A stretch of DNA of 64,000 nt from Burhinus oedicnemus (Eukaryota; Chordata; Aves; Charadriiformes; Burhinidae): contig VFFE01007127.1 in the NCBI GenBank assembly GCA_008921705.1, positions 1,715,347-1,779,346 of the forward strand, read 5' to 3'. The notes under the pieces were generated by a model. That model made no database searches and had not been told where the DNA came from. It saw only the letters and a program-made list of their open reading frames with translations. Below, in pieces: positions 1 to 49,343 of the stretch. The position numbers and the translations under genes are program-made. Position 1 is the stretch's first letter, and each line of letters begins with the position of its first letter.

Positions 1-2191
1 CTGACTATGGCTCTTCAAAATGTTTCAAGTTAGTTTCTGCTGTCTTTTTAATTGCACAGTTTGCTTCCTTTTATTGGGCTATCTTGATTTTATTGTAGAT
101 TTTACTGATAGGGAGCATTATAAGAAAAGTAATTTCTTTATTATATTTTTCTAGGGGTTTTACTGGATTTATAAAATACAGAGATGAAAAAGGCCCATTA
201 TTGTATCAGGTCTTCTCTGGTTAGTACAAGATTATTTTCTACATTGTGATTTCTGACAGTTTTCCAGGCCCAGTTTTAAATAAATTCTACAACTTAATTA
301 CATCTGTCCAAGTATCTTCCAAACTCCTTCTCCCAGAGGCAGCTCTGTAAATAGCCTTGGTGTTTGAGGTTCTTTATTTTTAAAGCCTGAATGCAAAGAA
401 TAACATCTAAAAAGTGATGGTTTTGCCCTTACTGAAACTGACATCGAAACATTCGCTACAAACAAATATTTATAGACGTACAAGGCTACATCAAATATTA
501 ATGTATGGCGAGCCTTCAGCTACAATTGTTGAATACCACCCTACATAGAGCTTATTTAGTCTTGATTCATAAACCTCTGTCCAGCCGTGGCACATGGTGG
601 TGATGCGGTGCTGCTGTGGGTCTGTTCTGTGTATGTAGCCACAGATACCGGCTGTGGATCGTCCACGCCTGCAGTTCCGTTAAAACCGGTGGGAGCTGAA
701 TGGCCTTCTGCAGCTTGTCTGCTGCTCCGCTTTGCTCCCATTTTCACCCTCCTGACTCTTTCTGACTAGCCTATATGCTGCTAATCTTCACAATTATGCA
801 GGATTGTAAGTAGCTGGAATTTTATATTTTGTGGAAGAAGAGGAACTCCTCCTGCAGGGATTAGATTGTGATAACCAAAGATACTTGGTATTGCAGTTTA
901 GAAATGTCTGTCCTGCTTTTGACCCAATTAAGATAATCATAAAGCACCGTGATACTTGAACTAGAGCTGCAGGAATGCTCAAACATCATGTATTATCCCA
1001 CATCAGATCTGGAGGTTTGCCTTTGGCTGAATTAAACTTACACTTTCAACCTGTAGGTAGAAGGTCTAACATGTGGAAGACTTCAGATCAAGAGTGGAGT
1101 TTCCCTGCCCTAATTTAAGAGCTCAGGAGTTAAAAACCTGCCCTGCCCATGTATCTTAAGGCACTTTCCAGTGCTCAAGGAGAGAAACAATCTGCCAAAG
1201 GCAGATCGAGCACATGGTCCTTGGATGATGACTGCTCTTAGTCTGAGTTAAGAGCTCAGAGGGACCTTGTTGAACTGGAGCATTCAGATGCCAGAGTGAA
1301 GACCCCCACTGTGGGCAGTTTTGGCCCATTCCCACAGGAATGCAGTTAGACCTGTCAGTTGGGCTGTGCTTTTTTGAACCTAACATCAGGGGTTTTGCTC
1401 ACACTGGAAAAATTAGTACAGCTGCCAGTTCAAGGGAAGGTTGTGAATCTTTTTGTTTCTTTATTTTAAGCAAACAGTTATGTTCATAGATTGAAAATAT
1501 TCATGTTATCTTTAAAGGGCAGGAATGTACAGTTAATTTATGGTCAGTGCTTCTTTAGTGTCTACCGCAAAAAAAATTGAGTAATTGGATCTGGGGAGCC
1601 CATATAGCAATATGGCTTTTAGTCGAGCCTTCTAATGGAGCCCATTAGTTTTTTTGCTGGGACATGAAAGCAATACATGAAGCTTAAACATTTTAAGAGC
1701 TTTATAGTATTTCTAGCACAGAGGTACTGCATTGTAGCAGTATAGAACGACCTGGCAACAGCTGTTAGATGCTGCTGCTCCCCCCCAAGTTGTGCAGACT
1801 TGGCATTTGTATATAGTATATGAGTTTGTGCATACACCTGTGTATTTGTGAGACTGTAATTGTAAATCCTGGTACTCCTAATATCCAGACCAAAGCTCCT
1901 ACTGAATCCAGAGACCCCAGGATCTTGCCAGTGAACTGTAATTGGCAAAAACGTCATACAAATCAAATAACTGTTAAGACTTACTGATTTATCCTTTTGT
2001 TCTCAAACTGCACATATACTTAAAGCTCTTAACTTTCTATTCATATTTACTTAAGTGTCACAGACAAAATGCAAGTTTGACATTTTTTCCCATCTTTTGA
2101 AACTAGTACTGCTCTGAAAACCCCTCATGAAATGTAAGCAACAGGCCTGTTTATTCTGTGCCTTTTGTTTTGTTTTGTTTTCACACCCTAG
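1..2191. other. 5' flank or upstream intron of the L3MBTL gene
   Basis: AT-rich sequence with no long open frame and no CpG-island promoter before exon 1. Because exon 1 has a splice acceptor, the transcription start most likely lies left of the window. One GC- and CpG-richer block (586-745) stands out and is listed separately. An AATAAA at 279-284 is isolated and I attach no gene to it. Confidence 0.5.
586..745. other. CpG-rich block of unknown role, open on both strands
   Basis: Eight CpG sites in about 160 bp, in an otherwise CpG-poor, AT-rich flank. The plus strand is open from 587 to a TAG near 767 behind a fair acceptor (CTCTGTCCAG). The minus strand is open over 63 codons ending at a TAA (556-558). 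Neither translation is one I recognise. It could be a first exon, the end of a neighbouring gene, an old repeat or chance. Confidence 0.3.
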
Positions 2192-2238
2192 TTTTCTTTC
2201 TTAAAATTAAATAAAGAGCCCAAAGACTAAGCAGAAAG

Positions 2239-39883
<37,645 letters not shown>

Positions 39884-42800
39884 GAAGAGCCCTTTGGCAG
39901 AGTCCACGAGGAATTGACAGGGAACAGATCTTCAACTGAGAGCATTACAACGTGCCGAACAGGCAGATTAGGACTCAGATGTATTTTAAGTAGAATTATT
40001 AAAAATATTTTGAGGACATAAAAATCCTGCCACAGTCTGGAATATGGAGCAGCTTCACTTCCAAGAAGAGGATATTATTATATTTTTTAATTGAATTTGG
40101 TTTTGATATATCAATCTCTTTTTGAGATCTAGAAGAAACCTCCGGTTATAAGGGGAATCCAGGGTAACATTGGTGGAGCTGCGATAGCACGAAGAAAGCT
40201 ATGAGTGAAATGACTGCTGTGTCCAATGAAAGAGAGACTGAGTTATCACCAGCATGTTTAATATATTCTGTGTGTATAAAAACTGAGAAAGGAGAGTAAG
40301 AAAATAGGGAAAAGATGCGCTTCAGAGCAACTGACCTTGTATCCTTCAATGCTGTGATTCAAGAGCTGACCCTTTCAGGACTGATTTTTAAATTCCAGTT
40401 TCTCCTACTGATCCTAGTTGTTCTAATACCCTTGGCTACTGGGCTGCATACACCACAGCAGAAAGGTAGCGTGGGCACAGGGTTTCCATCAGTGACGACT
40501 TGCATCGTTTCTGGTAACAAGCAAAATGTTCTCATTAGTGTCACCAGACAGTGGGAAGCAAGCCCTGCGTGGATAGGCTTTGGGTAGGCAAAGATCTCTC
40601 ATAAAAATGTCTCCCACAGGAGACAAAGATGAATATTCCAGCTGTAATTCGCCCTTCAGTGCTTTTGTGCAACTGCTGTCTGGATCAGGAACATCTTATG
40701 GCAAAATGGCATGACTGGGAGCACTTGGGAATTCGATGGGTTCATTCTTGCCCTCTCCATTGTCAGCCAAATGCTAGGAATATGCGTTGGAGACCCAGCA
40801 GTGGCCAGCATATGAGGACAGATGCAAACAAATTTCTAGAAACAATTTGCTTTTATTTTTGAACAATTGAAACTCATGAACGCTTAGTGCTTTAGCCTTT
40901 TCACCCTCCAGGTGGGCTTTGGTCTGTTCTGCTGAAGAGTTGGTGTGCTGTAGCAGCAGGGCACCAGCTCCTCTGCCTCTCTAGTGGCAAGGTGGGCGGA
41001 GCACACAGGGAAGTTTGACTGGAGGGGAATTGGGGTTTGAACAGACAGCAAAATGTGGCAAGAATTACTTGTCAAAAGAGAGAGCTAATCTGTGTCAGAG
41101 AGGGAGCAAAGCTTGTGGCTGTGTTCTTGTGCATGCAATCTGTGCCCTCCTGGCAGGAGGGGAGCACGAGTGTTTTCTGCTCTGCTCAAAGTCAGAGAGA
41201 GCATAGGCTTATGAATATGCACCTAAGTCTGCAATGTCCTGGATGGGGGATTTCCACATCATTACTCCCAGAGCCTCTTACGATGGAAGCCCTGGGAGAA
41301 GTGGTGAGCCATGCTGAGGCTCTGCTCAGCGTTTCCGTCCGTGCCTGGAAGCATACTAGCTCCTGACTCTTCCTCTGGCTACTCTCCCTGATAGATATTT
41401 GGCCGTTCTGGAGTTTAGCTAGAACCATCTTAGCTAGGGAAGCCTTTTCACCCCTTCATTCAAAGCTGCCAGGATGAATCCTGTGTGCGTGAACCCCTCC
41501 GAGTGCTCTAAGTGTGCATACACGGTGTTGCCGAAGGCAGGCGGTGCCATCAGCCTCTGCCCAGGGTTGCATGAATTTCTCAGGGCATTGCATGATGAGA
41601 TGTGATCCATCCGTAGGCACCTCAAACTCCCTCCTGCACTTGGCATCTTTGTCATCAGTGTTGTTGCCTTAGTCCAAGCCCTGCAGCTTCTCCAAGAGCC
41701 ATAAGGAACTGGTAACGAACACACTGTCCGTGACTGTGCAGTGTCACAATGAACACGCTTGGTCTTCCTTCCCTTACCACTCATGTCCTTTGTCCAGCCT
41801 TCCAGCTGGTGAGAAGGTCCTTGTGACTTGCCTAAAGTAGTAAGTTCCTTAAAGTTGTAAATAGAGCAGAATCCACACCACTGAAGCCACTCAGTCTTGG
41901 ATTAATATAAAGAGCAATTTGTCTCCATACTTTCTATTTTTGTATAAGATACTAAGGAGTTTAAGCCTTCAACAGAGAAGACATAGGGGTGGTGGGATAT
42001 TTAATAGCTGAAATGTTAAATATCAGCCAGGCAACTGCAGGAGAGTAATTTAATGCAGTGTTAAGGACTAGACAAGATATGAATTTAATTTATTTAAATA
42101 CATTTTTAGTATGATAACCAGGATATTCACCAAAGAGTCATATTCCTTTATCCCACTCCGCGCATCCTGCGTCAGTGTAAAGACTTGAATTGTAAGTGGC
42201 GTGTCCTGGACCCTGACACAACTCGCCTTCTAGGCAAAGCAAAATTGTTTCCTGACAACTGGAGCAGAGGATCCGTAACTGGACTGTTTTGTTCCTGGCT
42301 CTCCACCAACTTGCTAAATAACCCTGAGCTCTTCTTTGCTCCAGTGTCCCCCTCTGTGACACCCAGCCAGGTGGCGTGAGTGCAATTTGGCCTTGTTCTT
42401 CTTTCCAGCAAGCAGGTCCTGCCAGATTTTCTGTTTTACCTCCTTCCTTTGGGAAACTGAGTTGGGGGACAGCGGATTGCCTCCAGCAGTAAAACAAAAT
42501 ATAGTAGTATTTTATCTGTTTTACTGTATGTAGATAGAGGATGAAGAGAATCGGTGAAACAAGCAGTGAGATTCTAGTCATTGAAATTATTCAAACAGAA
42601 GAGAAATCTTTAATCCTAGGGGCTTCCAAGCCAGATGGATCAAAGACGAAAATGTGTACTTGGAGTTTGTTCAGTGACAGCAAGAGTAGTGCTTTCAGCA
42701 AGGAGGAAGGAGGAACCCTTTTAGGGATAGAAGAAGGAGGAATGTGCTTCTTGTGCCTTTTTTTGTAATCCGATAATTGTCTTTGCAGAGCAAGCAAGAA

Positions 42801-44012
42801 TGTGTACACATATATTACTGACTCCTTTTCCAAATATAGCTATATTCTAATAAAATCAAGCAACTTCACAATAACGCAAGGGCAAAAAGATTTCCAGTGT
42901 CTTCACTGGACACGGTTAAAATTCCCTAATATTTACAAGACAGAAAAAAAACCAAACCAGCTCGTCTTTTAGCCCCATAACTTAGGAATGCCTTGGTTGC
43001 TGATGCCATTCTGCTTGCATTGGGGAGCCCCGCTTTCACGTGCGGCTCAGTGACTTGTTTCTGCTGCCAGACTCTGCCTGTACAAACTCGGCTCTGCCTT
43101 TTCCCGGTCCTGGTCGAGGCCTGTGTCAAGGCGAGGGGTCTGCAGATGCCTTTGATTGTCTGATGCCTTGTTGTCTAATTTGAAACATGCACTTTGAAGC
43201 AGAAAGCCAAAAGTTGTAGCTCTGTGGTGAGCAAAGCTGAAACTGGTTAATGCCACCTGGTTTTTGGAGGCTTTCCTTGTCTGCTAAATGTCAGCAGAAA
43301 CCAGCTGTTGGCCCAACTGAACCCAGAAGTCGCTTAAAAATATAAATATATTACTTAGAAGCAACCCAGAGCTGTGACAACTTCCCATGGGCCAGCAGCG
43401 CAATTGGGAAGTTTCAGTTCTCAATTAACAGGATCTGATTCCCAGATATATTTTTGTTCCTGTACCCCTGTTTTTGAAATCCAAAGCAATCAAATTTTTC
43501 TCTTTTTCTCCTCAGTAGAGAGTCCTGTTAAAATTTTTTTTATGACATCACCAACGATCATCCTTGTAATCCAGTAGCAGCAAATTTCTGCTCTGGGTAA
43601 TGAATCGCATTAAAATTGGACAGAAGCGTTAACCCAATGCTGATCACAAAATTCTACAACCAAAGGAAAAAAAAAAACCAACCAACATTCAGCCCAAGGG
43701 ATAAGCTAGTTCAGCTGTAGAAGATTTCCTGCCTGCTACTTTCATGCCCTGCTTAGGGATTTATACCACAGAAAGCTTTAAAGTTTTTGACATCCTCTCC
43801 ATCATGTGATGAAGCTAGCTTATTTTTGAAATTCCTGTTACTTGAACTGGAAACACGTGCAGGGGGAAGGGAGCGTGTGCCCGTGGTCTGGGTTCAGCCT
43901 CTGAAATGTTTGTTTTAAACCAAACAAATACTTGAGCTTTTTGACACTAGCCATGACGTTGCACTCCACTGATGCTTTCTTCTGGAAATGTGAATAAAAT
44001 TAATATAAGTTC
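39884..44012 (+). other. probable 3' UTR / 3' flank of the L3MBTL gene
   Basis: AT-rich sequence after the stop. Candidate poly(A) signals are ATTAAA at 39,998-40,003 (115 bases after the stop), AATAAA at 42,849-42,854 and AATAAA at 43,993-43,998. Which are used cannot be told without transcript data. No open frame here looks like a gene. Confidence 0.45.
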
Positions 44013-44035
44013 AAACCTGACTTGTTCTTTCCGTG
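43993..44035 (+). terminator. candidate distal poly(A) signal of the L3MBTL gene
   Basis: AATAAA at 43,993-43,998 is followed by a GT/T-rich stretch (TTGTTCTTTCCGTGTTTGGG at about 44,021-44,040), the usual downstream element. It lies close to the change from AT-rich to GC-rich DNA. Confidence 0.4.
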
Positions 44036-44039
44036 TTTG

Positions 44040-47000
44040 GGTCTGACCCTGGCACGTGCTCACAGGAGAGCTGGGCTGGCTGGTCGCCCTGAAGGGCTCT
44101 CAGCAGGGTGGGCTGGTCATCGCGGAGGTCCCTGGCTTTCTCCCCTTGTTTTCCTCCCCCTAAACCTGGCAATCAGCATGCAGGCAGCGTTTTCATCTTT
44201 TATCTTTTCCATTGGGCAGAGCAAAGCTGTTTGTTTGAACTGTCGTTGATTTGTACACAGGACAGCAGCAGCCTTGGCCAGCATCCTCCGCTGAGGCTGT
44301 GCCTGATACCCCGATTCCTTGCTGTCCTCTACTGCTGACAGAAGATTTTAATCCCTTGTGGTTTCCTATTGCAGACCATCCCAGGACTCTGTCGTCTTCC
44401 TAAAGCAGCTTCCAAATTTGAGTGTTTAACTAAAACTAGCAAGAACTTCTTACCGGTATGAATCAATGTTGAAACTCTGCATTTTGGGGTCTTTGTGTCC
44501 GTTTTACCTTCCTTAATGCCCTGTTGGGCTTCTTCACTATGTCTCCCGTAACAATTTTAAGTAACACACCTGGGTGTTTGTTTCTGGTCTGATTGTAATT
44601 AGCTGATAAATTGCAAAACACTGTGCAATATGCTGTCGGTTGGTTTTTCCCCCCAAATGAGCTGGGGGAAGCTTTCCTCCTGATTTTCATGGAGGTATTT
44701 CTGATGGACCCAGAGGCTGATGCCGCACCTGCAGCACGTCACCGAGCCAAGGGGCCCTGGGCACAGATCCACTTTGGCGGCTGAGATTAGCAGACCTTTT
44801 GAAACTAAAAATATTGGGAGAGTTGGCACCCAGCCATAATTTCTAAACTATCCCATCATCGGGGTAAACATTTCCTTTCATTGGTTTTCCCCTTCCAAGG
44901 TTTTTTTTTGCTTCTATTTAAACCCTGGCTTGTTTGCTTTTGTTACCGTGATCAGATTCCCAGTCTGGTTAGCTGGGATGCTTGTTGCACGCTCGGTAAC
45001 ATCAAATTTTTGCTTTTCCTTTCTCTCTTAGTGCCCTCGGTGTTCTGCTGGGATGCAGACACATTGTCTGTGTCGTTGCACTTGTGATATCTGAATTTCT
45101 CTGCAGAAGGGATTTTTTTTTTTAACCAAGATTTTGATGGAGAAGCCTTAACGGAGCAGGGTGAGTTAATCACCCAAATGGCTGATTATATTTGCAGATT
45201 ATTCTGCTCAGGCAGACATGGAATTTTTTCTCCCAAGTCATATTTCTCCTTGGGCAGGAAAAACCTGTAGTTTATTTTTTGCCTGCTTAAATGCTCAACT
45301 TGTTCTGTGGTCAGCCCTGACCGTGCTCCTTGGGACCTTTTTTTCCCCTCGTACAGAGGCACGTGGGGTTTGCACACCCACTCGAGGGGTTGGGGGGCGT
45401 CTCTCTGGTTTAAGGTGAAGACAAAGTAGGGTGGAAGGGATGTGCCACCCGCATCGCTCCTTTACAGCATCCCTTGGCCAAACATCTCTTCCCTCGCCAG
45501 CCTGGTTGCAGCCCTGCAGACCGGCTCAAGCCACCGGAGCAAAATTGCTTAAACTCTGCCTGTCCCAAATGCTCATCAAACCCTTGTAATTACACTGAGC
45601 TTTGGCAGCTGTGGCTGAAGGGCTGGGTTTGCACACACTCTGTTGAAGCAGGTGGGCGAACTCCTTAGCCTGCACCTCCAGAAGAGACCTCCTCAACCAC
45701 CTCCTCTTCCTCCTCCTCTCCAGCAGCTCTGTCCCATGGAGAACGGCGATCCCCAGCTCTGCGTTGAGGTACGTGCACGAACCTCCACTTGTTGCCTTTC
45801 TTGGTTGGAAGCGTGCTGTTTTCCCGTCAGGGGTGATGTGACCTGCAGTGCTCACGGGGGATCATGTGATTTTTATCGCTTGTGCAGAGCTTTGAGCTCC
45901 CTCTTTGAGCAGCTCCTTCGTTCTTAACGCTGGTATGAAAATTTGCTGAAGGGGCGAATGGGGCTGATGGGGGTCGAGCCAGCAAAGGGGAAAAGGAGCA
46001 TCCTACTCACCTCCAGCCCGTGCAGCGCGTCTCCTGCACGATAAAACAAGCCATCAGCCGTCCTCTGCTCCTTTGCCTCCTCCCTTGGAGGAGTCAGCAG
46101 AGCAGCAGCGCTGCATCCGTGACCCCGTGCTGGCATCATCTGCCGTTACAGCCAGGGAGGCTGCAGCCTTCCCAAGAACTGGGGATGCTGGGAAGCTGTT
46201 GCTCATGGCTGTGTGGTTCTGGAGTTTAAGAACTGGTACTGGCTAGGCTGAGATCTGCTCCATCATTGCCCTGTGACATGGCGCGGCACAGAGGGGCTGC
46301 GTTCCAAGCGATGGGGGCAACAGGTCGGGGTTTTATGGTTGGGGTGGTGTGAGCTGGTTGCTTTCAAATAACATTAATTTTGAGAGAAGAGCTCACGCTG
46401 GAGTTGTGCCGTTCCTTTGAACAGAGATTTGGGGAGATCTTGGGCGTTGCAGTGGGGTTGCTCCGGTGAAGGAGGCATCTGCGTCCCCACAAGGTTCACC
46501 CGTGGGAGGGAACAGCCCTGGGGCTGCCGCAAAGGTTGCTCTGCTGAGCATCTCGTTAAATGAAAAAGAAACCAAGCCCGTTTGCCTTTTGAGTGCTTTT
46601 AAAGACTGACTTTCATTGTGCTTTTGCAGCAGGGTTGAGGTGTTAATCAGCATTTTATCGGGGCTCAGTTAACCTGCTATTAAAGGAGGTGTGTAGTGAG
46701 CACCAACGCCAGCTCTCACCTCCTCGTACCTGCCCACGAGGCTGGCCGCATCCTGCACCCCCGGTGACCCCCGGCAGGGTCTCTGCCTTGGTTTCCCACC
46801 CACTGGTCACTTACAACTCTCAAGCCCGGCAGCTTTCCCAGCAGCAGGAACTGTAAAGACGAACATCGCTCGCTACCCTGACAGCCCAGCCCCGGCGGGG
46901 AGGAAGGATGCAGGGACGGAGGGGGAACCTGCCCTCTCCGTCCTGCACGTCTGAAGCCGACAGGCAACTTCCAGCTTCAGGAGAAAGAGAGAACGGTGGT

Positions 47001-49309
47001 TGGAGGGGTTCAAGGACAAGGCTGGCTGTGCTTTGCTCAGCAGGGACTTTGTGTTTGCTGCGCCCCAGCCGTCAGAAGAAGTGCCAGTCCTTTCCCCAAA
47101 TAATGCGCTTGCTCCACTATTTATTGGCTTTGCATGTCACTTCCCCTAATATTTTCTTACATCCTCGCCACCAACTACAGCCTCAGCTTATTAATTGCCC
47201 CATGACACTTTCTCCTCTCTACATTATTCACCATCCAGACACTGTTAATGTAAGCAAGATATTTCTTTCCCTTTTGGAGATGGATACATTTGCTGCTGGA
47301 ATGTTTCCAGCCGTTTGTCCGAGAAACATGCTGAAGCCTCGTGTGAGCAGCATCTCTGTGCCATGGCCCCGAGAGGTGCCGGCACAGAGGCTCTGGCATC
47401 CCCCCGGCAAACCCCTTCCCCACCAGCTCCCATCTCGGATCCTAGCACTGGTGCCTTTGATCGCGTGGGTGTTACGTTTGCAGTAAGGTTTGTCCTCAAA
47501 AACAAGGTTATGGTTTCACCAGGGTCAACCTGATGTCCCCACGTGTCACCAGTGTGTGTGTGGGGGGTGTCCTTTTGGGCCAGAAAGTAGCTTTTTGCAG
47601 CAATGCTGATTTAAGAGGCTTTTCCACCTGCAGAGCGTTGTCCGGGCTCCCTTTCAGCTCTCTGCTTGAATTGTCTCAAACTACCCAAGTGTTAAAAAAA
47701 ACTCAAAAAAGGTTGTTCCAAACTGGGATGGTTTCTGTGGTTGGGGTCATGATTGTGCTGGGAGCTGGCAGCTCTGTGGCTCAGGGTTGCCAAAACACCT
47801 CCGCTTCATGCACCATCCTAAAACTCAAATAAACCTTTTCCACTCCGGGCTCAGGTACCCGGGGCACGCGGCTCTGGCTTTTGTTATCCCTGGCAGAAAC
47901 GAAGTGCCGGGAAGCTGTGGTATGTCTCTGCGTTACGAAGTGGGACCACACAACTATTCAATGAGTCTCTCTAGATGGTTTTCGCACCGTCTTGAACTCG
48001 TCTCTCTTATGGATGGAATTGAAAAAGGCCAGAGAAGAGGCTTGAATATAAATTTCCCTTTTCCCAAGCATGTCTCTGCTGCCAGTCGATGGCTGGGGAA
48101 GGTCTTGCACTTTGGTTTCAGTGAAAAGCTTTTCAAGCATCTTCATTTCGGAAGAAACGCAACAGTTGATATGTTGATTTTATCCATGAAACAGATTTTT
48201 TTCCTCCTCCTTGCACTGTGCCGGAGCACCACGCACTGAAAGAATTAACCTAATTAGTCTTCAGAGCTCAGTAGCACCTTCTCTGTTTTTCTCCCTGGGT
48301 TGTTTTTCCTCTCTCTGGTCCTGCCTGTGGGATTTCCCTGCCTGCTCAGCTCCCTGCCCTGTGAAGCACCTTCCCCATTGATCATTTCTTCATGCGATTG
48401 CTTAATTCTGCAGCTCTCCCACGATCGATTCTCCTCCCGTCCGTGAACGCTGCACTCGCATGCGTGAATCCACGACTTCCCTTTCTCTTTACCCCCATCC
48501 CTGCTTTTCCCCACCTTCCCAGCAACATCCGCTCTCCCAAAGGTCCACCCTGACCCTGCATCCCTCCCGGCGGCGGTGGGTTGGGCAGCAAAGGACTGGG
48601 GGGGTCTCTTGGGCATCGCGGGGTGAAGGCAAACCCAGCGGCTTTCCCACTGGCTCCTCCAAATCCCGTAACAAAACAGCACGAAGATGCTCTCGGGCAG
48701 CAGCAATGCAGCTCCAGCAGCAACGCAGCCTCCCATGTTCCCACCAAGGCAGGCTGCAGACCCTTCCCGCAGCCAGAAAGCCCGGAATAAATAGGAGCAC
48801 CGAGTTCATCCAGCCTAAGCGAGACCAGGCTACAGGCAGGAGCACCATCTCTACCCACCACCGCAGCAGGAGCCAGGATGAGGTGACCCAAACCAAGTGG
48901 GAATCCCACTCAAGGAGAAAGACTCCTTCATGGACGCGGAATGCTGTCGGGACCTCTGTGCTCCTGTCATGCTCACCAGTTAGAGATCGCAGGCTGGGCT
49001 GGAATCACAAGTGAGCATCGGAGATGTAGTTGGTGCGAGTGGGAGAGCGATGCCGGCGGTTGCAGCATTGGCTGCGTTGCTCATCTCCTTGCAGCATCCT
49101 CACAGCAGGTCTCCAGCGAAGGCGGCTCTGGGAATAATTTCCCAAGGAATAGGGAGGTCCCTTTCCCACCCTCCTCTCCATAAATCAGCTGAGAGGGTGT
49201 CCATGTCTTCCCCACCGCTTTCTCCGCTTCCCCAGGATTCTGCAAAACTCTGTGCTAAGCAACCCATTTGGAAGGAAACTGCCCTAAACTCCTTGTGAAC
49301 CAGGCAGTA
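44040..49309. other. GC-richer intergenic or large-intron DNA without a nameable gene
   Basis: Open frames overlap on both strands as expected from GC-rich, stop-poor DNA and show no domains. The only exon-like piece is 45,727-45,768. An AT-rich island at about 47,090-47,280 stands out. Confidence 0.45.
45727..45768 (+). CDS. candidate first coding exon of an unidentified gene
   Basis: A long CT-rich tract ends in a tandem CCAGCAG acceptor. A short exon follows with ATG at 45,736, eleven codons (MENGDPQLCVE) and a strong GAG|GTACGT donor, phase 0. I do not recognise the peptide and found no partner exon to the right. C at -3 makes the start context only fair. It may equally be chance. Confidence 0.25.
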
Positions 49310-49343
49310 AATAAAGGAATCATTTACATTTCAAATAAATAAA
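49310..49343 (+). terminator. orphan cluster of three poly(A) signals
   Basis: AATAAA occurs at 49,310-49,315, 49,334-49,339 and 49,338-49,343, followed by T- and GT-rich sequence. No coding gene ends here, so it could mark the end of an unannotated non-coding transcript or be chance in a short AT-rich island. Confidence 0.3.

Noticed and set aside
41434..41784. 116-codon minus-strand open frame in the probable 3' UTR
   Set aside because: No recognisable domain and no upstream splice support.
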